Source of the DNA: Epiperipatus broadwayi
Lineage: Eukaryota > Onychophora > Udeonychophora > Euonychophora > Peripatidae
Direction of reading: 5' to 3'
Assembly (NCBI GenBank): GCA_028023455.1
Contig: JAQFVV010006425.1
Span: forward strand, 1,663,198-1,727,197
Length of the DNA stretch: 64,000 nt
Part shown: in pieces, positions 38,545-49,880 of the stretch
Numbering within the stretch: position 1 is the stretch's first letter
How the letters are laid out: each line of letters begins with the position of its first letter
Notes under the pieces: generated by a model
The model's input: only the letters and a program-made list of their open reading frames with translations
Told to the model about the DNA's origin: nothing
Database searches by the model: none
Position numbers and translations under genes: made by a program

Positions 38545-38800
38545 GATATTGGTAGTTGAATGTACAGAAAATGTTAAACTTTATTTAAACTTTTCTAATA
38601 CCAGCAACTTGTTAGTAATAATACACAAATAGACAACACAGATTAGTAATTACACAATGTTTGGAGTAGTACTACCCTGTATTGTCTATTTGTGTGTTAT
38701 TATTAAGTTGTTTGATTTGAAAAGTTTAAATAAAATGTAAGATTTTTTATACATTCAACATTTATTGATAGATGATGGAAATAGTTCAACATCTTATCAC
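38545..38800. repeat. SINE body inverted pair
   Basis: The left arm (about 38545-38665, antisense) and right arm (about 38680-38800) carry the same SINE body seen at 48.5-49.0 kb: ATTGTCTATTTGTGTGTTAT, then a GAAAAGTTTAAATAAA segment and a CATTCAACATTTA end. The tRNA heads are missing, and the junction near 38672 lies within the body. Confidence 0.75.
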
Positions 38801-39590
38801 CTATGACATCATTTTATAATATAAATTATTTACAATTGAAATTTGTAATGACAAAATGTATAACAAATCACTTTTATTTTTACAGTTAAGATGCATATAA
38901 TAACACCAGCACTATCAACTATAATAATCATTATCCCTATGTTAACTTATACTTCTGTAGTTGATTTTTTAATTAACTATTAATATGGCCTCTTTTGCAA
39001 TATGAATGGCATCATATTGATTTCACTTTGATACAATACAATATATAATATATACATACATATATATATATATAAACCCCACATCTTTTTTTTTTTTAAT
39101 TTTTTGCAAAGCATCTAAAATGAATATCTTAGTAATCAACAGTTTGTGATTCTAATACTTTTTAGAGAGTATCAAAACTTCATGTAAATTAAGATTTCAA
39201 CATGAAACATATAACAAGTCTTCTGGCATCCATTGATTGCTCTGGTTGGCACAGGGTGGCACTACTGTATGGAGAGTTTTGCCTTGTTTAATAACAGTTA
39301 TGTGCTAGTATAAGAGATGATGATCATGTGATGAAACATATAAACTATTTAACTATTTTTGCAAAAGTTTCATCATACCAATCAGTTATTATCCATTCTG
39401 AAAATATGTAAATGGAATAGTTTTGCATTTTAATCACAGAAATTTCTTATATATAAATTCCACAGTGTCTTGTAATACTAATTTCTCAATAAACAACATC
39501 ATTCTCCTTTTTAGATGTAAGCATTCATATTTTTTATCATATTTTTAAAAAAAATTACAGTCTTCTTTAAACTTTTATCAACACCTTTAT
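38801..39590. other. AT-rich stretch, nothing firm
   Basis: Contains a TA tract near 39058-39074. The part from about 39200 may be the 3' remainder of the antisense RTE copy, but similarity is too weak to place its end. Confidence 0.4.
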
Positions 39591-39599
39591 TTATTTACT

Positions 39600-40420
39600 C
39601 AATAATGCTTCAATAAAGATAAGCTCCAAATAATATTAAGGTGATTTGTCATAAGAATTCACATTTAATGTAATTTCTTGTTTTTTCCAAAGAAGAAGCT
39701 TTCATATTCAAATTACATATATCTTAACTGACATTTCCTATCCTATATTACAATCTCTATTTTCTGCAGCATCATTTTATTCCAAATGTTACTTTCTTTG
39801 GAGCTTTCATCCAAAACCCAATGGATTACAATAATTTTTACATCCATCTTACTCTTGGAATGACCTAAATTTAATGTATCCATATGTAATTTGTAATGAT
39901 CTTTAGTAAATGTCTTATAATTTTAAAAACTGACAAAAGGCTGATAGGGCTATAATTTTTTAATGTTTTCTTATTCCAAACATCAATATCACAACTGCAG
40001 TTTCTTAATCATCTGGTATATTCTTATAATTTAGACGTTTGATAAAATAGTTTTTCCTATCATTAGCTTTTAGAAACAAAAGTATTTATCTGGAGGTATT
40101 CTGCATTTTAAAGATTGATTTGCACTTCTCAAATCTTCATTGTTAGAGATACTTTATTCTTCCATTTTTTATTAGTTATTTGTCTTGTAAAATTTCCCCG
40201 GAAAATGTTATTCATAACACGTCATCTATTTTCTTTTTTGCTATAATAATTCGTTTAGTACGAAGATATTTTATATTTCTGATATCTTTTTATTATTATT
40301 GTAGTAGTATATAGCTTTCCTTGCCAATTCACAGTTAATTTTCTCGACTATCATTAACTCTTTTTCTACCATTTTGTAAAATTTAAGTATATTTTTCTAA
40401 CCAAACCATTTTAAATTATG
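39600..40420 (-). mobile_element. Decayed RTE LINE fragment, antisense
   Basis: Reverse complement aligns with 19300-19960 of the main RTE copy. Matches include the NYRPISLLS region (TATAGCCCTATCAGCC, about 39962-39947), the DDW region (ATACCAGATGATTAAG, near 40025), and AACTGTGAATTGGCAAGGAAAG near 40335-40315, matching the NCELARKA region. Many stops and indels make it far older than the copy at 18-21 kb. It lacks the endonuclease half and a clear 3' tail. Confidence 0.7.
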
Positions 40421-42490
40421 TTAAAATTCTATTATTATTAATGCAGGTGAATTAATGTTTACCGTTTTGACAGTTTCTTTACTAAATCTCATAAATGTAA
40501 ACATATATACAATAATTAAAAAATTGAAAAGTAACGCTACGTTTTTAAATGGCATAAGCATAACAAAAAATAAATCAATTTTTTTAAAATTAAAAATGTA
40601 TATTTAGCACATTAATGTTCTTTGACTACTAAAGCAAACATATATTGTCAAAATTAGACATTTTAAAATGTCAGTGTAGTTATTGTTTTTCCTAGTCGAG
40701 GAAAAAATTAACGGAAATAATACTGAAATGATTTGATTGGATGATTTAAAAAAAAAAAAAAAAGATTGCGTTAACTAGCAAACACAATAAATCAAATTCC
40801 ATAGACTTGTGAGAAATTTAAATTAAAGATCGGAACAAATATATGGTTTATTATGTTCGAAAAGAAGCAATTGCGCTAAAGAAATTCATCTTGTTGAATG
40901 GTAGTTAAAAGTTCGTTGCCTTTTAATAATTGTTAGAAAGTCAATCATAATTTTAACCAAGGGAAAAAATAAACATATATTGTTTGATGAATAAAACAAA
41001 TACTTTATATATATATATAATAAATTACCATTAAATTAAATATCTCTAATCCGTAAACTTGTACTTTCCTTTAGGAAGCATTGTTTTCATTATTGTTTTA
41101 ATTTCTACTACATAAAAATTACACAGTATGTGTTCATGTAAACTCTCTGCCTCTATGAAATTTTGTAAACTACTTGAAAATGTTATTGTCCCTTGCGGCT
41201 TCACAGGCATATATAATTTAAATTATTTCAAACATTTAAGTAGCACATTTGCCAATTAAAAACAAAATTCAATGTTAGCACATTGTTTTATTGTTCCATT
41301 GTGGACTAACACATTTCCACATTTTCATGCTATAACTTATGATTTAAACGTGCTAGTGTCTAAAAATTGTGTGGTGAATAGCCAAGCTATGCCATTATAT
41401 ATCACATACGATGACTCAGGAGTAGTGCTATAGACAGCTTAAAGATTGAACCCATAACCAATCACCTTTCTACTAGGAAATACTATGCATAAGCACGTTT
41501 AGCATTGTGTTAAATTCCATTAAAAAAATAACAACACGATGCAATACAAAAAAATAAAGAGTGATAAAATAAATATTTCTTTCATGTCAGTCATTTAATA
41601 TCTGATGGTAGTAGGGGTAGCCTAATGTTCAATGAAACAAACATGTTTTCCCTTTGTGGAGAAATCCAAATCAAATAATATATTCGGCCACTCATGTAAA
41701 AGTCTGGAATCACTTTTTATTTAAATTTCCAGCATAGTTTGAAATTATAAAAAGGAGTTGGGAGAGAAATTTATAAACTGTTTAAATCTGAAAATCTACA
41801 ACTAAAGAAAACACAACCTAAACCCAATATTTTGGATTAATGATAATTTGATTGCTTGAAGGTCCTTCTCTCTTTTTTTATTTATTTGTTCATGTGACAC
41901 TTATCGTATAAGATGTTGAGATAAAATATTACATTCTATATTATAGTAATTATTTTATCTATGACCTAATCTTTGCAATTTAGTGTAATAGTAAATAGGA
42001 CATATCAAAGTAAAAATTTCTGAATCATATCTCATATGAATATAAAAGCTCTCAGTTTAGAGAAGTAACTAGAATATTATTGTGCTTAACTTAACATTAA
42101 GATTTTTAAACATAACATGACATTCTAAGCAACTAATAAAATTAAAGATATAATAAAAAAGAGGTTTTAATTTGGGAATTTAATTTTTTACATGAGTTAT
42201 TAAATTAGATTTATGAAAGAGATGTATTATGTATTAATATGAAGCAATAATAAACAATTAGAAGAAATTATGGAAAAGAAATGGAACATTTAAAAATATA
42301 GGTTTGAAGAAAATGGAAATGGTAAGAACAAAAAATAAGATATGAAATTTAGAAGGGTTGAAAAAGGCAAATAAAAAAATATTCTTTTAAAAAACAACAA
42401 CATAATAATAGAAGGATTGAATTGGGTGTATAATTAGATGCTGGACTTATAAAAGATATACTGGAAAGAACTGCAGAAGATATAAGAAAA
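40421..42490. other. AT-rich stretch, nothing recognised
   Basis: A weak B-box-like sequence on the minus strand (GGGTTCAATCT near 41452-41442) is present but has no partner A box. Nothing else is supported. Confidence 0.4.
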
Positions 42491-42499
42491 TGTGTTAAT

Positions 42500-42960
42500 G
42501 TGTATCAGTAATATAAGATAGGTTATAAAGATGTACAGTGCTTCAAAGTTTGAGATCAAGTCCCTTATAATTACATCAAGTTTAGTATAGACAATATACA
42601 TATATTTAAATATTACATCTTCAACATGTATTCATACCATCCCTCATCTATATAATTAAATGGACATATTAAGGATCTATGTGTGAGGCAACAGATTGAC
42701 TTAAGATTAACATGGGTATGATAATAATGCTGGCATCAACAAGGGCTTTGACGATTCAATCCTCAGATTTTCAATAAAATGGATGACTGAAGAGTTGGAG
42801 AGTGGAGAAGATTGAAACTTTCCCATTACCATTTGAAGATTTTCCATCTTAATATAAACTAAGCACTGAGTATATATTTGTGTGGGAGATTGTGATCTGG
42901 GCCTACTGATGAGTGCTGAACATTAAGATGGCAATGTGAAAAAAATGAAATGTCATAATA
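42500..42960 (+). repeat. Repeat family P, diverged copy with central module
   Basis: Shows the module order of the family: a B-box-like end (TTTGAGATCAAGTCCC, 42548-42563), a central module with AACATGGGTATGATAATAAT and AGAGTTGGAGAGTGGAG, then CATCTTAATATAAACTAAGC and CCTACTGATGAGTGCTGA. The central module matches 44330-44440. The copy is less well preserved than the 44-kb copies. Confidence 0.65.
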
Positions 42961-43810
42961 TGCATCTGAAATTTTGAAACATAAAGAAAAAATAAATTAA
43001 TAATAAATAGATTAAATGGATATTAAAAAAAATATATTAGAAATTCAATATTTATTATCCAATCAGATTTTGTTTTTATCATTTATTTACTATACTTAAT
43101 TTAATTGAAACAAAATTGTATTATGTAATAAAATATTGTCTTTAAAATTGACTCATAATAAAGGACTGTCTTTAAATAAATACCAAAACAGATACACTAA
43201 AAATGTATTTCATGTGTTTAATAGAATGACAAATATTATTGTGCAACAATGAGATATACATCTAAAATGTAATTGCCATAGGATTATTGCATATTCATAA
43301 TCAATATTGTCATTCTTTGTTAGTTTTTCTAAGTGATTTCTTACTGTCTTACCTTTTATGCAAACCAATCTTTATTGCAAAAATAGGAGGAGTAATAGTA
43401 GTACATAAATTTTCTTGTAGTGTTATTTGTTATTTCTGTTCTAAATTTAGATTTCAAAAATATGGGTTGAAGAGTGTTAAGTTGTATGTTTTACACACTC
43501 ATATACATTTTTATTGTAGTATGTAAAAGTTTATAATCCTAAATGTTTTTGATATTTTTTAGTACGTATTAGGATTTTTGTATGAATTATACAATTCACA
43601 AACAATAAAAAAAAATAGAAAATAAAAAAGGTTATTTCTATTAACAATATTTAAGGCAGTGCTAAATAAAAATTTGGACCCAAAGAAAATTTTACCATAA
43701 GTAAAAAATAATATTAAAAAATAAAGATAAAAATAAAAGTAAAAATAAAAAAATTAAATTAATTGTAAAAGAAACAAAAAGAGGGGACCACACGAAATCA
43801 TTAGAAAACT
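42961..43810. other. AT-rich stretch, nothing recognised
   Basis: The open frame at 43287-43526 (+) has no recognisable motif or splice context and is left uncalled. Confidence 0.4.
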
Positions 43811-44211
43811 ATGTAATATAGGGTATATGAGCACAGACTTTCACACCACCCACCTCTCTCCACTCTATCTAATAACACTGATACACATAAACATATATAT
43901 GCTGAAAAGATAAATAATCACCAATATATGTATTTCATGCTAAACCAGCAATCATCAGTTGGTCCAGACTATCATCTTTACACACATATATAGTATAAGT
44001 GCTCAAATATATATTAAGATAGACTATCCTATATATGTGTGTAAAGATGATAGTCTGGACCAACTGCTGATTGCTGGTTTAGCATGAAATACGGATATTG
44101 GTGATTATTTATCTTTTCAGCATATATGTGTTTAGGTGTATCAGTGTTATTAGATAGAGTGGAGAGAGGTGGGTGGTGTGAAAGTCTGTGCTCATATACC
44201 CTATATTACAT
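43811..44211. repeat. Near-perfect 182-bp inverted repeat of family P
   Basis: The arms 43811-43992 and 44030-44211 are reverse complements with only a few differences, separated by about 37 bp. The outer ends read ATGTAATATAGGGTATATGA and its complement. The 37-bp spacer (TAAGTGCTC...TAGACTATCC) is itself part of the family, because it reappears inverted at about 44464-44505. The near identity of the arms means recent formation or gene conversion. Confidence 0.9.
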
Positions 44212-44684
44212 ATATATAGCCACAGGTATATAACAAGCCTGTGTTTCAGTTATTACATTATAGAGATGTCTGCCCATCCTTGCATATGTATTAAATGGAT
44301 TATGTCCTGTACATGTAGGGTTCAGATTGACCTTAGGTCAACATGGGTGTGACAATAATCTCAGCCTCAGGGTGGCCTTTGAGCATTCCATCATCAGATT
44401 TTCAATTGGATGGACGGTTGAAGAGTTGGAGTGTGGAGTGGATTGAAGCCTGTCCATTAAACTATAAGGATAGTCTATCTTAATATATATCTGAGCACTT
44501 ATACTATATATGTGTGTAAAGATGATAGTCTGGACCAACTGATGATTGCTGGTTTAGCATGAAATACGTTTATTGGTGATTATTTATCTTTTCAGCATAT
44601 ATGTGTTTAGGTGTATCAGTGTTATTAGATAGAGTGGAGAGAGGTGGGTGGTGTGAAAGTCTGTGTTCATATACCCTATATTAC
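44212..44684 (+). repeat. Family P central module plus direct copy of the right arm
   Basis: 44212-44460 is the central module (AACATGGGTGTGACAATAAT, GAAGAGTTGGAGTGTGGAG). 44464-44684 repeats the right arm almost base for base (GACCAACTGATGATTGCTGG, GAGAGAGGTGGGTGGTGTGA). Together with 44030-44211 this gives a tandem unit of about 475 bp. The minus-strand open frame at 44338-44538 is incidental. Confidence 0.85.
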
Positions 44685-45204
44685 TAATATTTTTATAAGA
44701 GCAGATGTTTTGTTATAAAAATTATGTCAAAACTTTTTTAAAAATATGCAATGTAGATTATATCATTAAAAGAATAGGAATAAAGACAATAAATTAGAAA
44801 GCCACAAAATAGACAAAAAATTGAATTCTTCAAATAAATTTTTTACAGAAATGGTAACAGCATTTCAAGTTATCAATATATATATAATTACTTGGATAAT
44901 TTTGTTGTCTATGGACTTATTTATAAAGTCTATGCAAAACTCAAGTTAACATATGTTTTTTTGTATTTATTTATTTTTTGTATGGAATGAATAAACTCTT
45001 ATTTTGTTGTGATAAATGATATCTGTATGATTTAGTGCAATAGTTGATTGTTCGATTCCACGAATCTTAATTTTAACTATCATTTTTGGTGTTCACTTAT
45101 TTAAGAACCTGCTCACACATTTTTCCAATTAACTACAGAATACATTAATCTACTTTTATTTATATATAGAATTCAATACTACATACATGGTGCATTAATA
45201 CTTT
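44685..45204. other. AT-rich stretch, nothing recognised
   Basis: No supported feature. Confidence 0.45.
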
Positions 45205-45300
45205 ACTCATCCATTCTATTCTATAAAACTGACACACATAGCCACATACATGTGAAAAAAATAAATTATCTACAATATACATATTTCATACTGAAACATC
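45205..45300 (-). repeat. Family P fragment
   Basis: The minus strand reads GTATGAAATATGTATATTGTA, then a Cys-less T-rich block and CACATG, matching the right-arm module of the family. It ends against a TA tract (45307-45317). Confidence 0.55.
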
Positions 45301-45317
45301 TCCTTTATATATATATA

Positions 45318-45516
45318 ATTGAAATAATAAATTTAATGGTTTACAAACTATTACAAACAATCCTTAAATCCACAGAAGTACTTTCGGTTAATTTCTTCTT
45401 CTTTTTTTTAATTTAATGGCAGTTGAGGCAGGTTTGAAGAAATTAACTGAAAGTATTTCTGAGGATTTAAGGATTGTTTGTAATAGTTTGTAAACCGTTA
45501 AATTTATTATTTCAAT
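45318..45516. repeat. Inverted repeat with about 80-bp arms
   Basis: The arms are 45318-45398 and 45435-45516, with a 36-bp spacer. Key blocks are AATTTAATGGTTTACAAACT and its complement, and CTTAAATCCACAGAAGTACT against the complement of AGTATTTCTGAGGATTTAAG. The right edge adjoins the target duplication of the Penelope-like insert. Confidence 0.85.
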
Positions 45517-45705
45517 TATAATTATAATTATAAATATGAGACTTTTTTTTCGCATTAAATAGTGAAGCTATAAATTTAATTTAATTTATAATAGCTTAGC
45601 GCCTTTGAGATTTCATGTTTGAATCTCATACTCATAGCTTTGTAACTAACGATTGTTATGATTATGCAAATGCATTTGAATTTTTAATTAGTCCATTGTT
45701 TAGAG

Positions 45706-46179
45706 CAATGGTCTTCAACCAGCGAGCCGCGGATTGGCACCGGGCTGCAGAAGTTTTTTTCTGGTCTGTGCTAGACTGGCAAAAAGTTTGTAATAACAAA
45801 ATAATAAGATTTTAAACTTTTAATTAATATAATCAATTTTTATTTATTTTTTCATTGCACTTTTACCTGATTAAAAAAAAAAGAAACAGAACAAAAACAA
45901 AATCTAATCAATCATACAGAAATTAATTTGTTTTTCTAGTTATCCCAGATGTTTATGGGAGGAGGGGATAGAATTAAATTTTTTATTACTTTTCTAAAAA
46001 AAATTAAAATTTAAAAAATAAATAAATTATTATACAAACTCCATATATATATATATAACTTCATCTAAGGCTAAGCTTTTTACATCTTTAAGAAAATTTA
46101 TCTATAGACTTCTGCTGGTCCACGAAACCTTATCCTTATTTTTACCAGTCCGCAGGTGTGAAAAAGTTGAAGACCACTG
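45706..46179. mobile_element. Non-autonomous hAT element (MITE), 474 bp
   Basis: Terminal inverted repeats start CAATGGTCTTCAAC (left) and CAGTGGTCTTCAAC (right, minus strand), close to the CAGNGGTYCTCAA ends of hAT transposons. Flanks GTTTAGAG (45698-45705) and GTTTACAG (46180-46187) form an 8-bp target duplication with one mismatch, the hAT length. Just inside both ends are GCCGCGGATTGGCACCG- and CTGCGGACTGG-like stretches. It has no transposase and so would need one in trans. It is nested in the Penelope-like fragment and therefore younger. The open frame 45615-45815 across its left end is incidental. Confidence 0.85.
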
Positions 46180-46459
46180 GTTTACAGAGAGTAAAACATG
46201 CCTCTCTTCTATTAATGGCATTGATGTCATTTGCTATATATAAAGCTTCTTTAACTTTTTTTTTTGGTGACATTTTTTCTGTACAAATTATTTGGGCAGA
46301 ACTAGGTTCAAATACATGGTCTGTAGCTGCTTGGTGGTCCCAGAATACTGAAGATCCTTCCTTTTTATTTTTGACCCTATTGTAGACATACCTATGTTGA
46401 TAAATTCTTGTGTTCAGGTTAGCCCGAGTCTCACCATAATATGATGCATGGCAGCCTAA
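46180..46459 (-). pseudogene. GIY-YIG endonuclease C-terminus (Penelope-like)
   Basis: The minus-strand reading contains CHASYYGET (the YIG-like half of the motif), then TRIYQHR (conserved Arg), VFWDHQ, KVKEALYI (position of the catalytic Glu) and NAINRREA (conserved Asn). The upstream GIY half is lost by truncation. Past 46187 the frame enters the hAT element. If that insertion and one target-duplication copy are skipped, the host frame runs only a few codons to TAA, so the insertion hit the very end of the ORF. The domain would nick DNA for target-primed integration. Confidence 0.7.
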
Positions 46460-46511
46460 TTTCAATTATAATTACAATTTTGTTTTTAATTAATGGACAT
46501 TTTATTTATTT

Positions 46512-46514
<3 letters not shown>

Positions 46515-46551
<37 letters not shown>

Positions 46552-46610
46552 CAACGCTCAGTTTACAATAAGATAACAAATCTTCAAACTTTAATGGTCT
46601 CATTTCAATT
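46515..46610. repeat. (TA)n array followed by family P scrap
   Basis: A TA array at 46515-46550 adjoins ATCAACGCTCAGTTTACAAT, an antisense fragment of the family P core. Confidence 0.7.
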
Positions 46611-46830
46611 TTCTCCTCTTTATTAAAGTATAAGAACTAATATCACTGCCCAATAAATATTTTTAAATACTCTCTAACCTAGCATAAGGCAATAATTAAA
46701 AATAAGAGAGCAGATTATTATTTTTGTGCCGCATTTATTAATGTAGATCTTTGGTTAAAATTCTTTGGTTAGAAAGAATGACTATTTAAATCAATTTTGC
46801 AATGACTGTAAATGTTTAAAATTGATTTCT

Positions 46831-47382
46831 TAATAAAACACACAATAGTAATATAATATAAACATAAAGCACTAGAATAAGTACAAAGCATTAAAACACA
46901 CACATATATTTTATCACAAGATATTTGTATGTTTAAGAAAGTTCTACCAACATCTGTTCATTACACTAAACCTGCACATAAATAGTTCATTTTTATGCTG
47001 GCTCTGGAAATACTCAAAGATTGCAATGGCTACTTAAATTAATATCAGGAATGGGAATAAGAAAATGTTATTACCTATAGGATTTTAAACATTGTGGCTT
47101 TTTGCTCTTTGCTGCTGCATGTATGTTATACCAACTGGTTAGATTTTGGGCTTCTGATGCAGTTCTGATGATTGCACTTCTGGAATATTTCTTACTTCAG
47201 GCTGTTAGACATTTTGGTGACTTCAAATTATTAGACAGACATTGCTTTTATTGGACAGACTCCTGATGTTTTGTCGTACTGAGGCTGGAATCTTACTGCA
47301 TGCCCTGATGACTGCTTCACATGGCATTGTCTTTATTGACAAATATGTTTAATAGGTAATTAAATCTATATAAACCCGGGTC
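46831..47382 (+). repeat. Long direct repeat D, copy A part 1
   Basis: Aligns with 55722-56243 over about 520-550 bp with small indels. Blocks include GCATTAAAACACACACA, AGATTGCAATGGCTACTTAA, TTACCTATAGGATTTTAAA and GGCATTGTCTTTATTGA. No ORF is conserved between copies, so this is a non-coding repeat or old segmental duplication. Alignment resumes at 49061 after a 1.68-kb insertion. Confidence 0.85.
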
Positions 47383-48453
47383 TGTTTTTACATGGACTTA
47401 TTTAACATGATGTTGAAGTTATGCGATTCATGTTTCACCGGAAGTCAAACTAAAATAATGCGCTATTACTTTAAATAATAAATTTTGCGCACTTACGTTA
47501 TATTGAAAGTAATAGCACATTATTGGACTTCGACTTTCATCTTAGTAATTTCAATATTTTCAGTGCTTTATAATAGTAAGATTTTATGCAATAATGAAAT
47601 TAAAATCATGATTTCCACATTTTATGTACATGCACATTAAATTTTACAAGATTATAATGTAAATTTGTTCAAACATTGTGGGTGTTAATTTTGCATTTTA
47701 AATCACATTCTGTTTTTGCTTTTTAAAAAAGAATGTAATCAATTATACAGTATTAATCATTTAGTGTCCACAAGTTTATTTTTAAAAGGTGAGTAATAGC
47801 AGTGGTCACAATTAAATTTGACAATTAAAAATTAAAATCTGATTGTTAATTGTAATTAACAATTTAAAAATTACTTGGCGACTTGAAATTAATGTGATGT
47901 GAAATTTGATTTTTAAATGGAATTGAAAATTAAAAAATTCAAGACAAAAATAAGAATTTAATTTTTAGTTGTTAGTTTCATAAACAATTAATAAAATCAT
48001 CATCTCAAAGATTAATTACTAATTACGTTGTCACCAGAAAACCATTGACACAACATGAGTGTGAAGTTGGTGCTAGTTGTATTTCCTCAGTTTGCAAATG
48101 AACATGTTAATAGCGATAATAATTAAAATGTGTATAAAAAATGTAAATTACTATACTGTAACTTACACATAAAAATATATTATTTTGAATAAAATTAAAT
48201 ATTATAGTTAAAAAAAGTTGTCTTGTATCAATTTTTTTCAAATTTGAAATTTTTTATTAGTCATATTTTATTTCCTTATATTTTTGCATGAATTTTAAAG
48301 TAATTTTATGTTGGTGCTTTGCTTTTATGCGAATTTAGAAAAATCACAGACTGCATCCCCCCTTTTTCAATGTAAGTTACGTCTGCTTTTGCACAATTTC
48401 ATTTGCACATGCTTTCTGAGGAACCTATCTATTGCATAAAATGAGACCCAGGT
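47374..48453. repeat. Insertion in repeat D with inverted ends
   Basis: The left end ACCCGGGTCTGTTTTTACA is the imperfect inverse of the right end AATGAGACCCAGGT (48442-48453). Near the left end an internal hairpin pairs AATGCGCTATTACTTT (about 47457) with the complement of GAAAGTAATAGCACATTATT (about 47505). The rest is AT-rich without ORF. It could be a non-autonomous DNA transposon, with the superfamily unresolved. Confidence 0.45.
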
Positions 48454-48463
48454 GTACATGAAT

Positions 48464-49030
48464 AAGATGTGATATGTTGGACTATTTCCATCATTTATGA
48501 GTGAATGTTGAATGTATCGAAAATTTTAAACTTTATTTAAACTTTCCAAATACATCAACTTGTTAGTAATAACAGACAAATAGACAATACAGGTTAGTAA
48601 TTACACAACGTTTTGAGTATTATTCTCCACTCTTCTTCAGGTGCTGCTGGCCTATATGCACAGTGACAATATTCACTTAGAAGTTGAACTCGCACCTTTA
48701 GATTCTTGAATATTGAATTTAAGGCAAATGCTCTACCAACTAAGCTATTCTGTCAAAGGCAACATATAGTAGAAATTTCTACTATATGTTGCCTTTGCTA
48801 AAGGTGCGAGTTCAACTTCTAAGCGAATATTGTCACTGTGCATATAGCCAGCAACACCTGAAGAAGAGTGTAGAATAATACTACTCAAAACATTGTGTAT
48901 TTACTAACCTCTATTTGTGTGTTATTACTAACAAGTTGATGTATTTGGAAAGTTTAAATAGAGTTTAAAATTTTCGATACATTCAACATTCACTCATAAA
49001 TGATAGAAATAGTCCAACATATCACATCTT
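48464..49030. repeat. SINE pair forming a 567-bp palindrome
   Basis: The left half (antisense) and right half (sense) are near-identical tRNA-derived SINEs arranged head to head. The outer ends read AAGATGTGATATGTTGGACT and its complement. B boxes GGTGCGAGTTCAACTT lie at 48696-48681 (-) and 48803-48818 (+). The A box TAGCTTAGTTGGTAGAGC remains only in the left copy (about 48746-48729, -). At the centre is a perfect 42-bp palindrome (48755-48796), which replaces the head of the right copy. Confidence 0.9.
48755..48796. repeat. Perfect 42-bp palindrome at SINE junction
   Basis: AAAGGCAACATATAGTAGAA plus A is followed at once by its exact reverse complement, with no spacer. A transcript would fold into a 21-bp stem with no free loop. 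Confidence 0.95.
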
Positions 49031-49060
49031 ATAATATACCATCATTAAAAACCTTCAGAC

Positions 49061-49880
49061 ATATATACATGAATGACTGACTGACAACATTTTTGGCTCT
49101 ATTTATGTGATGATCTTGTTGTTATCTTTTAATTAAATTTTTTAAACTCCACTGCTTTTGTAGGTCAAATTTTGGATAAGATGCATTTTTAATTAGTCTT
49201 GTTTATGGATTTTAATTAGTTAATTAGTAGCCATTGTTAATCCTATTTCTATGTAGCTCATCAGTATATGCAATTTTTGATGGAATTTGTTGACTTTAAT
49301 TATGAGCTTTCCTTTTATATTTAACTTTCAAATTTTATTTTATTTTTAACATGCACACATTTTATTATTTTCTTTATATTTAAAATCAACATTATTTATG
49401 CACACAGATTTATTTTATTTTAAATAAATGGAAAGAGATTTTTTTAGTTTTTAAGATTTCTTTTTTTTCTTTAATAGTTTTAAATTTTCTCAGTTGTATT
49501 CTCCCTCGGGCTGACTGCATTTTCTTTTAATAAAACTAACTTTCTAAATACCACTTTTTTAATTTATTCTAAAGTTTAGTTTCTGCCAAGTTAAATTTTC
49601 TTCCCCCCTCTAATTACTCTTTAATTCGTCAAACTTTATGAATTAACTTTTAGCAAACTGTTTTGTTTTAAACCAGTAAAAAAACCTCTTCAGACTTATA
49701 AATGTATTTCTTTCAAACAAGATGTTTTTTATTCAATTATTTATTGACAACTTATTCTGCATCAATTTTATTATGCATTAATCAATTTTAAAACTTTTGC
49801 ATTATCTATGAAAATTTTATTTTTAATAATTTTAGATGAAATTATTACATGTACCTTGCATAGCAGTACAATACACCATT
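49061..49880 (+). repeat. Long direct repeat D, copy A part 2
   Basis: Aligns with 56237-57062. Blocks include GAATGACTGACTGACA, ATGTGATGAT, AGCATTTTCTTTTAATAAAA-type and ATTATCTATGAAAATTTT. Copy A continues past 49880 into sequence absent from copy B, where an L2 element is inserted instead. Confidence 0.85.

Larger units (their letters stand above)
45525..46459 (-). mobile_element. 5'-truncated Penelope-like retroelement fragment
   Basis: The insert is bounded by a 15-bp direct repeat TTTCAATTATAATTA at 45510-45524 and 46460-46474, taken as the target-site duplication. On the minus strand it starts directly in a GIY-YIG coding segment, runs to a stop just beyond the nested hAT insertion, and ends with about 170 bp of 3' non-coding DNA. 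Penelope-like elements encode a reverse transcriptase followed by GIY-YIG endonuclease; only the endonuclease end is kept here. Confidence 0.65.

Noticed and set aside
41437-41460. B-box-like GGGTTCAATCT on the minus strand
   Set aside because: No A box at the right distance and no tRNA fold.
45615-45815. 66-codon frame
   Set aside because: Crosses the left end and target duplication of the hAT MITE.
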